Positions 32,449 to 40,900 of a stretch of 64,000 nucleotides of DNA are shown here, in pieces. Every line of letters begins with the position of its first letter. The first letter of the stretch is position 1. A program made the position numbers and the translations under genes. Location of the stretch: NCBI RefSeq assembly GCF_002796985.1, contig NZ_PEKX01000018.1:1-64000 (forward strand), read 5' to 3'. Below the pieces are notes generated by a model. That model ran no database searches and was not told where the DNA came from. It worked only from the letters and a program-made list of their open reading frames with translations. This stretch comes from Pseudomonas sp. (GTDB taxonomy: Bacteria > Pseudomonadota > Gammaproteobacteria > Pseudomonadales > Pseudomonadaceae).

Positions 32449-33873
32449 TTAGAGTGAGTTCAGGAACGCCAGCAGGGCATCGCGCTGCCCGGCGTCGAAA
32501 TTCAGTACGCGTTGCCTGGCCGCTTCGGCTTCGCCGCCATGCCAGAGCACGGCTTCGAGCAGGTTGCGGGCGCGGCCGTCATGCAGGAACTGGGTGTGGC
32601 CGTTGACCGTCTCGGTCAGGCCGATGCCCCACAGCGGCGCCGTGCGCCAGTCGCGGCCGCTGGCGAGAAATTCCGGGCGATTGTCCGCTAGTCCCTCGCC
32701 CATGTCATGCAGCAGCAGGTCGCTGTACGGGCGGATGAGCTGGTTGGCCAGCTCGGGCTCGGCGGCATTGGCGGCGGTGGTGAATTTGGGCGTGTGGCAG
32801 CTGGCGCAGCCGGTGTCGAAGAACAGGCCTTTGCCGGTGAGTACCTGCGGGTCGTCGACCTTGCGCCGCGCCGGTACGGCGAGGTTGCGGGCGTAGAAGG
32901 CGACCTGGTTGAAGATGTGCTGGCTGACTTCCGGCTTGCCGCCGTCGATGGCTTTCAGGCAGTCGACCTGGGTTTTGGTGCAGTCGTCGCTGGGCAGCAG
33001 GTCGCTGGTCAGGCCCATGTCGCCGGAGAAGGCGTGGGCGTTCTGCTGGGCGACGTTGGGTTGCCCGGCCTTCCAGCCGAAGCGGCCGAGGACGGTTGCC
33101 TGCTTCGCGTCGTCCCAGACCTGGTTCGGGCGGCCATGAATGCCGTCGCCGCCTTTGGCCTGGAGTTCGGCGTTAGCGAGGATGTCCGCTTCGCTGATGG
33201 ATTCCAGCAGGCCGAGGCCGATCATCGGCGGGGCGATGCGTGCGGAGAACAGCGTGTCCGGGTGCATCGGGCCGTAGCCCAGGTCGCTGATGCGCAGCTT
33301 GGGCTTGCGCAGCTCGACCACGGTGCCGTCCTTGAAGGTGACCTTTACCGGCTCGTAGTCCACTCGCACCTTGCCTTCGGGCGCCACGCCGGGGATGGCC
33401 GAATCCTGGAACTGGCCGCCGTACACCGGTTCGGGCACCACGCCCAGGCGCTTGAGCGTGCGTGCATCCTCGGGGCCGGCGGGGATCGACAGGCGCACCA
33501 GCATCGACACGGCGTTGACGTCGTTCAGCTCCGGCGGATGGCCGCGGCCGTCCTTGATGTGGCAGTTCTGGCAGGCGTTGGTGTTGAACAGCGGACCGAG
33601 GCCGTCACGCGCGGTGGTGGTGCTCGGCGCGATCACCCAGGGGTTGCGGAAGAAGCTGTTGCCCACGCTGAAGTCCAGGCGGCGGCTCGGCGTGAGGTTG
33701 CCCGACGGCATGGAGTAGGCGTTGCGGTCGTTCTGCCTGACCGTGGTGGCGCCGCCGGACAGTACTTCGCCAGGCTCGGCCACGGCGTGCTGGGAGGTCT
33801 CCGGCTTGCACGCGGCAAGGGCGAGGGCAGACAGCAGCGGCACGAGGCGCAGGGCGGTACGGCGGGGCAGCAT
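32449..33873 (-). CDS. Di-heme oxidoreductase (DUF1111), lipoprotein
   Basis: A 474-residue lipoprotein (LLSALALAACKPE) with two c-type heme motifs: CQNCH in the first third and CASCH in the last third. It belongs to the DUF1111 group often annotated as a thiol oxidoreductase, related to MauG-like di-heme peroxidases. It is encoded first in an operon with imelysin and DUF1513 genes. The start at 33873 is chosen for the lipoprotein signal; the open frame extends upstream through the Fur-like box. Substrate unknown; a role in iron redox state is suggested by context only. Confidence 0.9.
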   Translation of the reverse strand: MLPRRTALRLVPLLSALALAACKPETSQHAVAEPGEVLSGGATTVRQNDRNAYSMPSGNLTPSRRLDFSVGNSFFRNPWVIAPSTTTARDGLGPLFNTNACQNCHIKDGRGHPPELNDVNAVSMLVRLSIPAGPEDARTLKRLGVVPEPVYGGQFQDSAIPGVAPEGKVRVDYEPVKVTFKDGTVVELRKPKLRISDLGYGPMHPDTLFSARIAPPMIGLGLLESISEADILANAELQAKGGDGIHGRPNQVWDDAKQATVLGRFGWKAGQPNVAQQNAHAFSGDMGLTSDLLPSDDCTKTQVDCLKAIDGGKPEVSQHIFNQVAFYARNLAVPARRKVDDPQVLTGKGLFFDTGCASCHTPKFTTAANAAEPELANQLIRPYSDLLLHDMGEGLADNRPEFLASGRDWRTAPLWGIGLTETVNGHTQFLHDGRARNLLEAVLWHGGEAEAARQRVLNFDAGQRDALLAFLNSL

Positions 33874-33929
33874 CGACGGGTTCCGAAAGCGGTGTATGGC
33901 AGCGCGCCATGGTATCAGGGGAGTCAAAT

Positions 33930-33954
33930 GCAAATATGAAAAATTTGTATTTGC
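33930..33954 (-). promoter_or_regulatory. Fur-like box before the di-heme/imelysin operon
   Basis: GCAAATA (33930-33936) and its exact complement TATTTGC (33948-33954) flank an 11-bp AT-rich spacer, 57 bp upstream of the start. The layout resembles AT-rich Fur sites, and imelysin operons are commonly iron-repressed. The match to the canonical GATAATGATAATCATTATC is partial. Confidence 0.5.
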
Positions 33955-33983
33955 GAACGACATCGTTTGCCGTTCTGAAATGA

Positions 33984-34008
33984 CAAAGCCCCGCAGTGCG
34001 GGGCTTTG
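33984..34008 (-). terminator. Terminator after icmP
   Basis: CAAAGCCCCGCA (33984-33995) and TGCGGGGCTTTG (33997-34008) form a perfect 12-bp inverted repeat. It lies 55 bp past the icmP stop codon. The T tract is short, but the stem itself ends in CTTTG. Confidence 0.75.
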
Positions 34009-34063
34009 CTGTGCCTCTCAAGGTGCTGCGGCTTGGAGCCGCAGTACCTTCAGGTCGCGCGTA

Positions 34064-35398
34064 TCAGAACTGGTGATCGGCGGTGTCCGGCTTCAGGTCC
34101 TGTACGCCAACCGCGGTGGCGGCCTTCTCGATGGCGCCGGTCTGCTTGACCAGCGAAGCGATGGCGTCGCGGATCTTCTGCTGATCGTCCTTGTCTTCCG
34201 GGGCGATCATCTGGTCGAAGTGCACACCGTCCTTCTCGGCACGGTCGACGATGACCTGCATCTTGGCTTCAGTGTTCGCCAGGTCGGCCTTGAGGTCGGT
34301 GTCGGCCTGGGCATCAGCCTTGGCGACCAGGTCGGACAGGCTCGGGCCCTTCACGACGCTGCCGTCGGTACGCTTGTATTCGCCGGTGTAGATGTTGCGA
34401 ATGCTCTTGGCGTTGAAGAACAGGGTGTTGTGGGTGTTGTCGCTGAAGCAGTCGTGCTCGTCTTCGGTGGAGTTGGCTTCCAGCGCGACCTTCATGCGCT
34501 CACCGGCCAGTTCGCCGAGGGACAGCGAGCCCATGCCGAAGAACATCTTGCGCAGGTTGTTGTCGGCGGTGTCGGCCTCGACCTTGGCGCGGTAGTTGTC
34601 GGCGACGCCGGCCTTGAAGTTGCCGTGCATTTCTTCCAGGTCAGCCACCAGCAGGTCGGTGGCGGCTTTCAGGTAGGCGCCGCGACGGTCGCAATGGCCG
34701 TTGGTGCAGTCCTTGCCCTGGGCGTAGTCGGTGTACTTGCGATCGCCCGCGCCCGGCTTGGTGCCGTTCAGGTCCTGGCCCCACAGGAGGAATTCGATGG
34801 CGTGGTAGCCGGTAGCGACGTTGGCTTCGGAGCCGCCCAGTTCGTTCAGGCCCTTGAGCTTCTCGCCGGTGATTTCCTTGACGTCGATCTTGTCTTCGCC
34901 GACCTGGATCTCGGTGTTGGCGATGATGTTGGCGCTGGCGCCGGCATTGCCTTCGGCGTGCTGGTAGTCCTTGGCGACGTAGTCGATCAGGCCTTCGTCC
35001 AGCGGCCAGGCGTTAATTGCGCCTTCCCAGTCATCGATGATCGAGTTGCCGAAGCGGAAGGCTTCGCTCTGCGAGTAGGACGGGCGGGAAGCGATCCAGG
35101 CTTCGCGGGCGGCCTTCAGGGTGGCTTCGCTGGGCTTGGCGATCAGCGCGTCGACGGCGGCCTGCAGCGCCTTGGCGGTGGTCAGGGCGTCGCCGTAGGT
35201 GGCTTCGGCGATGTCCAGGTAGTTCTTCACCACGGCCTTGACCGCGGCCTCGTCGACCTTGGCGGCCGCCGGGGCAGTGCTCTGGGTGCTGGCAGCCGGA
35301 GTGGCGGCGGGGGCTTCGGCTTTCTTGTCATCGCCGCAGCCGGCGAGGGAGATGGCGATGGCGAGCAGGCTGGCAGTGGCCCAGGGCATACGAGTCAT
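34064..35398 (-). CDS. icmP: Imelysin-family lipoprotein IcmP
   Basis: A 444-residue lipoprotein (LAIAISLAGCGDD, lipobox Cys21) with an Ala/Pro linker and a full imelysin domain. The GYHAIEFLLWG segment holds the GxHxxE metal motif, and FRFGNSIIDDWEGAINAWPLDE is a family landmark. The P. aeruginosa counterpart was described as insulin-cleaving metalloproteinase; later work ties imelysins to iron uptake. AAAGGA lies 8 bp upstream of the ATG. A Fur-like box lies 65 bp upstream. Neighbours bifA and the second imelysin operon match the P. aeruginosa order. Confidence 0.93.
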   Translation of the reverse strand: MTRMPWATASLLAIAISLAGCGDDKKAEAPAATPAASTQSTAPAAAKVDEAAVKAVVKNYLDIAEATYGDALTTAKALQAAVDALIAKPSEATLKAAREAWIASRPSYSQSEAFRFGNSIIDDWEGAINAWPLDEGLIDYVAKDYQHAEGNAGASANIIANTEIQVGEDKIDVKEITGEKLKGLNELGGSEANVATGYHAIEFLLWGQDLNGTKPGAGDRKYTDYAQGKDCTNGHCDRRGAYLKAATDLLVADLEEMHGNFKAGVADNYRAKVEADTADNNLRKMFFGMGSLSLGELAGERMKVALEANSTEDEHDCFSDNTHNTLFFNAKSIRNIYTGEYKRTDGSVVKGPSLSDLVAKADAQADTDLKADLANTEAKMQVIVDRAEKDGVHFDQMIAPEDKDDQQKIRDAIASLVKQTGAIEKAATAVGVQDLKPDTADHQF

Positions 35399-35462
35399 GA
35401 CGGGTTCCTTTGCAGGGAGAAGAGGCGCACGAAAAAGGACTGCGCAAGAAAATCTGCAACAT

Positions 35463-35481
35463 AATGCGAAAGATTTGCATT
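35463..35481 (-). promoter_or_regulatory. Fur-like box before icmP
   Basis: The 19-bp imperfect palindrome AATGCGAAA-G-ATTTGCATT lies 65 bp upstream of icmP. Length and arm sequence (AATGC...GCATT) suit a Fur site, and a similar AATGCAAAT motif is in the box before the neighbouring operon. Confidence 0.5.
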
Positions 35482-35560
35482 TTTGAAAAGAGAGATCGGT
35501 GGCGCCGTTTGATCACGGGGCCAGCAAGTCGCCAGCAGGAGCCAGGAGATTTGGCTTTTC

Positions 35561-35632
35561 GTAGGAGCGAGCTTGCTCGCGAACCGCTTGGCACCAGCGC
35601 TCGGGCTGTTCGCAAGCAAGCTCGCTCCTACA
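35561..35632. repeat. REP-like pair between icmP and bifA
   Basis: GTAGGAGCGAGCTTGCTCGC with AA at the left and its near complement GCAAGCAAGCTCGCTCCTAC at the right, about 30 bp apart. A member of the main REP-like family in this window. Confidence 0.82.
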
Positions 35633-35650
35633 GGGGGATTCGGCGTGGGG

Positions 35651-35683
35651 GAGGGCGAATAACACCTCGTCCGTTATCCGCCG
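35651..35683. repeat. Degenerate ATAACGCC-family repeat
   Basis: GAGGGCGAATAAC and GTTATCCGCC form a decayed inverted repeat 8 bp from the bifA stop codon. It resembles 47721-47753. Confidence 0.5.
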
Positions 35684-35690
35684 TGAAGCA

Positions 35691-37772
35691 TCAATGACGC
35701 TCGACGGACCCGTTGGGATTGCCGCCGGCCGCTTCGGCCAGGCGCCGCGCCTGCTTGAGGTACAGGGTCAGTTCGCGCGCCGGCAGCGGTTTGCTGTAGA
35801 GGTAGCCCTGACCTTCGTGGCAGCCCTGGGCGATGATGTAGGCCTCCTGCTCGACCGTCTCCACGCCCTCGGCGATCACCTGCATCCCCAGGCTCTTGCC
35901 CAGCTGGATGATGGCGCGAACGATGGTGGCGTCGTCGTCGTCCAGCAGCAGGTCCTGGACGAAGCTCTTGTCGATCTTGATCTTGTCCAGCGGCAGGCTC
36001 TTCAGGTAACTCAGCGAGGAGTAGCCGGTGCCGAAGTCGTCGATGGCGATCAGGGCGCCGGCGCGACGCAGGCTGAGCAGGTGCTGGGCGGCGGTGGAGA
36101 TGTCTTCCATCAGGCCGGTCTCGGTGACTTCCAGCTCCAGCGAGCGCGGCGGCAGGCGGTGCATCTGCAACAGGTTGCTGACCACCCGCGGCAGGGCGTT
36201 GTGGCGCAGTTGCACGGTGGACAGGTTGACGGCCAGGCGCAGGTCATCGAAGCCCTGGTCGTGCCATTCGCGCAGTTGGCGGCAGGACTGGTCGAGCACC
36301 CACTCGCCGATGCTGAAGATGCTGCCGTTCTGCTCCGCCAGCGGGATGAACAGGTCCGGCGCGACCCAGCCCTGGGTCGGGTGCTGCCAGCGCAGCAGCG
36401 CCTCGACGCCGACCACGCGGTGATCGCGGTAATCCACCTGCGGCTGAAACACGAGGTGCAACTCGTTGCGCGCCAAGGCCTCGCGCAGGTCCTTTTCCAG
36501 TTCGCGGCGGCGGCGCATCTCGCTGTCGACGCTGGCGATGTAGAACTGGTAGCGGTTGCGCGAGCGGCTCTTGGCCAGGGTCATGGTCTGCTCGGCTTTC
36601 TGCAGCAGCTTCTCGGTGGTCTCGCCGTCCTCGGGGAACAGGGTGATGCCGATGGTGGCGCGCAGGTGCACCAGGTGCTGGTCCAGCTCGAAGGGTGCCT
36701 CCAGGTCGTCGAGGATCTGCTGGGCCAGTTCGGCCGCCTCGTAGGGCTGCTCGATGTCGGCCTGGACCAGGGCGAACTGGTCGCCGCCCAGCCGCGCCAG
36801 GGCGCCGAGATGCGCGCTGCGGGTGCGCAGGCGGTCGGCGAGGGCGATCAGCAACTGGTCGCCGAACTGGTAGCTGTATTGCTCGTTGATGCCCTTGAAG
36901 TCATCCAGGCCCAGGCAGAGCACGGCGACGCGGCGTTGCAGGCGCGAGGCGTCTTCGAGTATCTGGTCCAGGCGCTGCTGCAGCAGCTTGCGGTTGGGCA
37001 GGCCGGTGAGGAAGTCGTACTGGGAGATGCGCAGCAGGCTGTCTTCGGCCTCCCGGCGCAAATGGCCGTTGCGCTCGATGGAGGCCAGCAACTGGTTGGC
37101 AGTGGTCACCCATAAACCCAGTTCGTCCTTCTCGTGGCCGTCGGGCATCGGCAGCTTGTGCTGGCTGGGGCGGTCCGGGTTGATCGAGGCCAGGTGCTCG
37201 ATGATCTTCGACAGCGGTTTGGTCAGCAGCCAGTGGTAGACCATGAACAGCACCAGGCTCAGGGCCATGGCGCGGAGGATGCCGGAGATGAAGATGATCA
37301 CCGAGGTAGTGACGAAATCGTTGCCGTAGGGCGCGGTATCGAGGGTGATCTTCAGGTCGCCGTAGTATTCGTTGGAGCCACCACGGCCGGCGAGGCGAAT
37401 GGAGTAGTTCTGCTCGGCGCCGAGGATCGGGTCGGTCAGCCAGCGGGTATTGGAGTCCAGCAGCGGGCGGGATTTTTCCGCCAGCATGGGTTCGTCAGGG
37501 TGGCCGATGGCGGCGTAGCGTACGGCTTCGTGCTGGAACAGGCCTTCGAGGACCTGCATCGCCATGTCCCGGTCGAGGCTGTAGACGGCCTGGGTAGACG
37601 GGTCACGGACCATCGCCAGGATCCGCTGGGCGTCGTTGTGTACGTTCTGGCGGGCTTTGTGGGCGTCATAGACGATCTGGGCACAGCTGAGTACCACCCC
37701 GACCACGAGGGCCGCGAGTAATACCATTCGCAGCAGCTTGAGGGAGAGGCTGTGCCGAGGATCCAGTTTCAA
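35691..37772 (-). CDS. bifA: c-di-GMP phosphodiesterase BifA
   Basis: A 693-residue inner-membrane protein. A signal-anchor (LLRMVLLAALVVGVVLSC) and second membrane segment flank a periplasmic domain, followed by a HAMP-like linker, a degenerate GGDEF domain (RLGGDQF) and an EAL domain with VEALLRW, NLS, ETG and DDFGTGYSSL. In P. aeruginosa BifA lowers c-di-GMP, reducing biofilm and promoting swarming; the altered GGDEF is a BifA hallmark. I place the start at a TTG (37772), which has AAGGA 7 bp upstream and gives the expected length; an ATG at 37895 lacks a good signal. Confidence 0.92.
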   Translation of the reverse strand: MKLDPRHSLSLKLLRMVLLAALVVGVVLSCAQIVYDAHKARQNVHNDAQRILAMVRDPSTQAVYSLDRDMAMQVLEGLFQHEAVRYAAIGHPDEPMLAEKSRPLLDSNTRWLTDPILGAEQNYSIRLAGRGGSNEYYGDLKITLDTAPYGNDFVTTSVIIFISGILRAMALSLVLFMVYHWLLTKPLSKIIEHLASINPDRPSQHKLPMPDGHEKDELGLWVTTANQLLASIERNGHLRREAEDSLLRISQYDFLTGLPNRKLLQQRLDQILEDASRLQRRVAVLCLGLDDFKGINEQYSYQFGDQLLIALADRLRTRSAHLGALARLGGDQFALVQADIEQPYEAAELAQQILDDLEAPFELDQHLVHLRATIGITLFPEDGETTEKLLQKAEQTMTLAKSRSRNRYQFYIASVDSEMRRRRELEKDLREALARNELHLVFQPQVDYRDHRVVGVEALLRWQHPTQGWVAPDLFIPLAEQNGSIFSIGEWVLDQSCRQLREWHDQGFDDLRLAVNLSTVQLRHNALPRVVSNLLQMHRLPPRSLELEVTETGLMEDISTAAQHLLSLRRAGALIAIDDFGTGYSSLSYLKSLPLDKIKIDKSFVQDLLLDDDDATIVRAIIQLGKSLGMQVIAEGVETVEQEAYIIAQGCHEGQGYLYSKPLPARELTLYLKQARRLAEAAGGNPNGSVERH

Positions 37773-37918
37773 GGTCTTTCCTTGTTTCTCGCCAGGGGCG
37801 AACGACTGGGGCTGAGTATTGGCAATTGGCGCAATGGCGTCAAAGGGCCATCGTTGTGTTTCGTGATGGTACCGGCCTTTCAGGTTAGCTGACACGAAGG
37901 TGTTACGCGCCCATTACG

Positions 37919-37947
37919 AAAAAACCCGGCGCAGGGCCGGGTTTTTC
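37919..37947 (-). terminator. Terminator after sodB
   Basis: CCCGGC (37926-37931) pairs with GCCGGG (37937-37942) and is extended by A5 against T5. It lies 18 bp past the sodB stop codon; the A/T flanks let it work in either direction. Confidence 0.85.
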
Positions 37948-37964
37948 GTATCAAGCGGGGGCGA

Positions 37965-38546
37965 TCAAGCAGCGAACTGCTCGGCCACGAAGTCCCAGTT
38001 GACCAGGTTCCAGAACGCCTCGACGTACTTCGGACGCAGGTTGCGGTAGTCGATGTAGTAGGCGTGTTCCCAGACGTCGCAGGTCAGCAGCGGGGTGTCG
38101 CCGCTGGTCAGCGGGCAGCCGGCGCCGATGGTGCTGGCCAGGGCCAGGGAGCCGTCAGCTTTCTTCACCAGCCAGCCCCAGCCGGAGCCGAAGGTGCCGA
38201 TGGAGGTCTTGCTGAACTCTTCCTTGAACTTGTCGAAGGAACCGAAGGCCGCGTTGATGGCGTCAGCCAGGGCGCCGGTGGGCTGGCCACCGCCGTTGGG
38301 GCTCAGGCAGTTCCAGTAGAAGGTGTGGTTCCACACCTGGGCGGCGTTGTTGAAGATGCCACCGGAAGAGGTCTTGACGATGTCTTCCAGGCTCTTGCCT
38401 TCGAATTCGGTACCCGGAACCAGGTTGTTCAGGTTCACGACGTAGGTGTTGTGGTGCTTGTCGTGGTGGAATTCCAGGGTTTCCGCGGAAATGTGCGGCT
38501 CAAGGGCATTCTTCGCGTAAGGCAGCGGCGGCAATTCGAAAGCCAT
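37965..38546 (-). CDS. sodB: Superoxide dismutase [Fe]
   Basis: A 193-residue cytoplasmic enzyme converting superoxide to peroxide and oxygen. The metal ligands are visible in LEFHHDKHHNTYV (first His), QVWNHTFYWNC (second His) and DVWEHAYYIDYRN (Asp and His). The AQVWNHTFYW and FGSGWGWLV pattern fits the iron form of pseudomonads. AGGAG lies 8 bp upstream. It is monocistronic, with its own terminator, beside bifA as in P. aeruginosa. Iron-dependent expression is expected but I see no clear Fur box in its promoter. Confidence 0.96.
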   Translation of the reverse strand: MAFELPPLPYAKNALEPHISAETLEFHHDKHHNTYVVNLNNLVPGTEFEGKSLEDIVKTSSGGIFNNAAQVWNHTFYWNCLSPNGGGQPTGALADAINAAFGSFDKFKEEFSKTSIGTFGSGWGWLVKKADGSLALASTIGAGCPLTSGDTPLLTCDVWEHAYYIDYRNLRPKYVEAFWNLVNWDFVAEQFAA

Positions 38547-38872
38547 GGTGTTTCTCCTATCTCACTCAGTCTGGGCAAGCGCGACGGGCGCGCGACCGGT
38601 ACACGGGGCCGGTTCGATGTTTGTCGCGGCATCCGGGCGTAGCTGCAGGGTGTCCCTTTCGGGGACGGGCAGCGCGCCAGTTGCGTCCGGAAGGCTCAGA
38701 GCCCGCCGGCGCCGCGAGGGGCCGATCATAGCACCCGACCTGCGGCATATCCACGCAGCAACTGTAAGGGCAAAGGCCCTGCGCAGCGGCTTGCGTCGGA
38801 GCGCGACGCTCATTATGCACAGACCGGGATGACGGAACGTCGTTCGGAATCATTTACCCGGCGTGCTTGGAG
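38547..38872. other. Promoter gap between sodB and the LysE gene
   Basis: About 325 bp. The left part is the sodB leader with its ribosome-binding site. The rest shows no repeat, RNA gene or credible open frame; several frames are open only because of the high GC content. Confidence 0.5.
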
Positions 38873-39475
38873 TCAGCCGGCGAATACCAGTTGGGCGGCC
38901 ATGCCGAGCATCATCACGGCGACCATCAGGTCGACCAGGCGCCAGGTGGCCGGCCGTGACAGCCAGGGCGCGAGCCACGCGGCACCGAGGGCGAGGGTGA
39001 AGAACCACAGCAGCGAGGCACTCGCCGCCCCCATGGCGTAGGCGCCGGGCACTGCCTGCTGGGCGCCGAGGGAGCCGATCAGCAGCACCGTATCGAGGTA
39101 GACGTGGGGGTTGAGCAGGGTCACCGCCAGGGCCGCCATCAGTACGGTGCGCCGCGAGCGCGGGCCGGTTTCCTGCGCATCGGCCATGGCCTCGGGTGCG
39201 ACTGCACGCCGCAGCGCCTTGAGGCCATACCAGACCAGGAAGGTCACACCGCCCCAGCGGGCGATAGCCAGCAGCGTCGGGTTCTCGGCGAGGATCTTCG
39301 CCAGGCCGAACACTCCGGCGCTGACCAGGATGGCGTCGCACAGCACGCACAGCGCGGCCACCGACAGGTGATGTTCGCGGCGCAGGCTCTGGGCGAGAAC
39401 GAAGGCGTTCTGCGCGCCGATGGCGATGATCAGGCCGGCGGCGACCAGCACGCCGTTGAGATAGCTCTGCCACAT
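38873..39475 (-). CDS. LysE/ArgO-family amino-acid exporter
   Basis: A 200-residue membrane protein with about six hydrophobic segments. LIIAIGAQNAFVLAQSLRREH is the LysE/ArgO N-terminal signature, and NPHVYLDTVLLIGSLGAQ is the second conserved loop. Such proteins export arginine or lysine when they accumulate. It lies 3 bp past the ACT-domain gene and is divergent from argP, whose product is the classical lysine/arginine-sensing activator of this exporter family. This makes an exporter-regulator pair; the exact substrate is inferred. Confidence 0.9.
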   Translation of the reverse strand: MWQSYLNGVLVAAGLIIAIGAQNAFVLAQSLRREHHLSVAALCVLCDAILVSAGVFGLAKILAENPTLLAIARWGGVTFLVWYGLKALRRAVAPEAMADAQETGPRSRRTVLMAALAVTLLNPHVYLDTVLLIGSLGAQQAVPGAYAMGAASASLLWFFTLALGAAWLAPWLSRPATWRLVDLMVAVMMLGMAAQLVFAG

Positions 39476-39478
39476 GGT

Positions 39479-39901
39479 TCAGGCCTCCTCTTTATTGAAG
39501 GCGGGCGGATTGAGCGCGAGGGCATGCAGCACGCCTAGCGCCCGCGGGCCGTCGGCCTGGGCGACGAACAGGTGATCGTGGTACCAGGCGGCGATCACGT
39601 TGCAGCTGATCCCGGCCTTGGCCAGGGCGCCGGCCACGGCAGCGGTGAGGCCGACTGCCTGCAGTGCCGAGTGCACTTCCAGGGTCAGCCAGGCGGCGAC
39701 GTAGTCGAAGGCCAGCCCCGCCTGTTCGGCTTCGCTGCGCGGCAGGATCAGCGTCAGCCCCTCGCTTTCACGGAAGCTGCCCAGCGGCTGCAGGCCGGCC
39801 GGGAGCTGGCCGTCGGGCAGGGTGCAGAACACATACTCACCGTCGTTGAGTACCGGGGTCATGTCGCGCAGCAGCGCGGTCAGGGAGGTTTCGCCAGCCA
39901 T
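39479..39901 (-). CDS. ACT-domain protein
   Basis: A 140-residue protein with two ACT-like halves. LTLILPRSEAEQAGLAFDYVAAWLTL and HSALQAVGLTAAVAGALAKAGISCNVIAAWYHDHLFV are the typical pattern of the DUF/ACT-7 type proteins. ACT modules bind small ligands, often amino acids. It is immediately upstream of, and nearly abuts, the LysE-type exporter gene and diverges from argP, so a role in amino-acid sensing or detoxification is plausible. No catalytic motif is visible. Confidence 0.87.
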   Translation of the reverse strand: MAGETSLTALLRDMTPVLNDGEYVFCTLPDGQLPAGLQPLGSFRESEGLTLILPRSEAEQAGLAFDYVAAWLTLEVHSALQAVGLTAAVAGALAKAGISCNVIAAWYHDHLFVAQADGPRALGVLHALALNPPAFNKEEA

Positions 39902-40000
39902 GGTGGAATCCGTGAAGAAAGTGGGAATGCTGGCGATTGTCCGGCTTTGGCCTGTATAAGAAAAACCAATACTGCTGATATCTCATTAGGGAAACTGATC

Positions 40001-40900
40001 ATGTTCGACTACAAGCTGCTTGCCGCCCTGGCTGCCGTGGTGGAGCAGGGTGGTTTCGAGCGCGGCGCCCAGGTGCTGGGGCTGTCGCAGTCGGCCATTT
40101 CGCAGCGCATCAAGCTGCTCGAAGCACGGGTCGGCCAGCCGGTTCTGGTGCGCGCCGCGCGGCCGCAACCCACCGATCTCGGCCAGCGCCTGCTCAACCA
40201 TGTACAGCAGGTGCGCTTGCTGGAGGGCGACTTGCAGCAATGGGTGCCGGCGCTGGACGACGGCGCGGCACCCGAGCGCCTGCGCCTGGCGCTGAACGCC
40301 GACAGCCTGGCGACCTGGTGGGCCGAGGTGGTCGGCGATTTCTGCGGCGAACGCCATGTGTTGCTGGATCTGGTGGTGGAGGATCAGGAAGTCGGCCTCA
40401 AGCGCATGCGCGCGGGCGAGGTGGCCGGCTGCGTCTGCGCCAGTCCGCGTCCGGTGGCCGGTGGGCGCTGCGAACCGCTGGGGGCCATGCGCTATCGCGG
40501 GCTGGCCAGCCCGGAGTTCATCGCCCGGCACTTCCCCAGGGGCGTGACGCCCGCCGGGCTGGTGCGCGCGCCGGCCATCGTCTACGGCCCGGACGATCAG
40601 TTGCAGCACCGTTACCTCAAGGACCTGGGCGTCGACGGCCACTTCAGCTACCACCTGTGCCCTTCTTCCGAAGGCTTCGTGCGCATGACCAGTGGCGGCC
40701 TCGGCTGGGGCCTGGTGCCTGAGCAACAGGTGCGTGGCGAGCTGGAGCGCGGTGAGCTGGTGGACATGCTGCCGGGGCGGGTAATCGACGTACCGCTCTA
40801 CTGGCATCACTGGCGCAACGGCGGCGAATTGCTCGCCGCGCTGACCCGGCACCTGTTGGCGAAGGCGCCGGGCCTGCTGGTGCCGATCAGCCGCGAATGA
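40001..40900 (+). CDS. argP: LysR-family regulator ArgP
   Basis: A 299-residue LysR-type regulator. The N-terminal helix-turn-helix reads LAALAAVVEQGGFERGAQVLGLSQSAISQRIKLLE, with the ArgP/IciA feature MFDYKLL. The C-terminal co-inducer domain is complete. ArgP activates the LysE/ArgO arginine exporter in response to arginine and is countered by lysine. It is divergent from the ACT-lysE pair with a 99-bp shared promoter region. The gene is also known as iciA. The start at 40001 is fixed by the conserved N-terminus. Confidence 0.94.
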   Translation: MFDYKLLAALAAVVEQGGFERGAQVLGLSQSAISQRIKLLEARVGQPVLVRAARPQPTDLGQRLLNHVQQVRLLEGDLQQWVPALDDGAAPERLRLALNADSLATWWAEVVGDFCGERHVLLDLVVEDQEVGLKRMRAGEVAGCVCASPRPVAGGRCEPLGAMRYRGLASPEFIARHFPRGVTPAGLVRAPAIVYGPDDQLQHRYLKDLGVDGHFSYHLCPSSEGFVRMTSGGLGWGLVPEQQVRGELERGELVDMLPGRVIDVPLYWHHWRNGGELLAALTRHLLAKAPGLLVPISRE

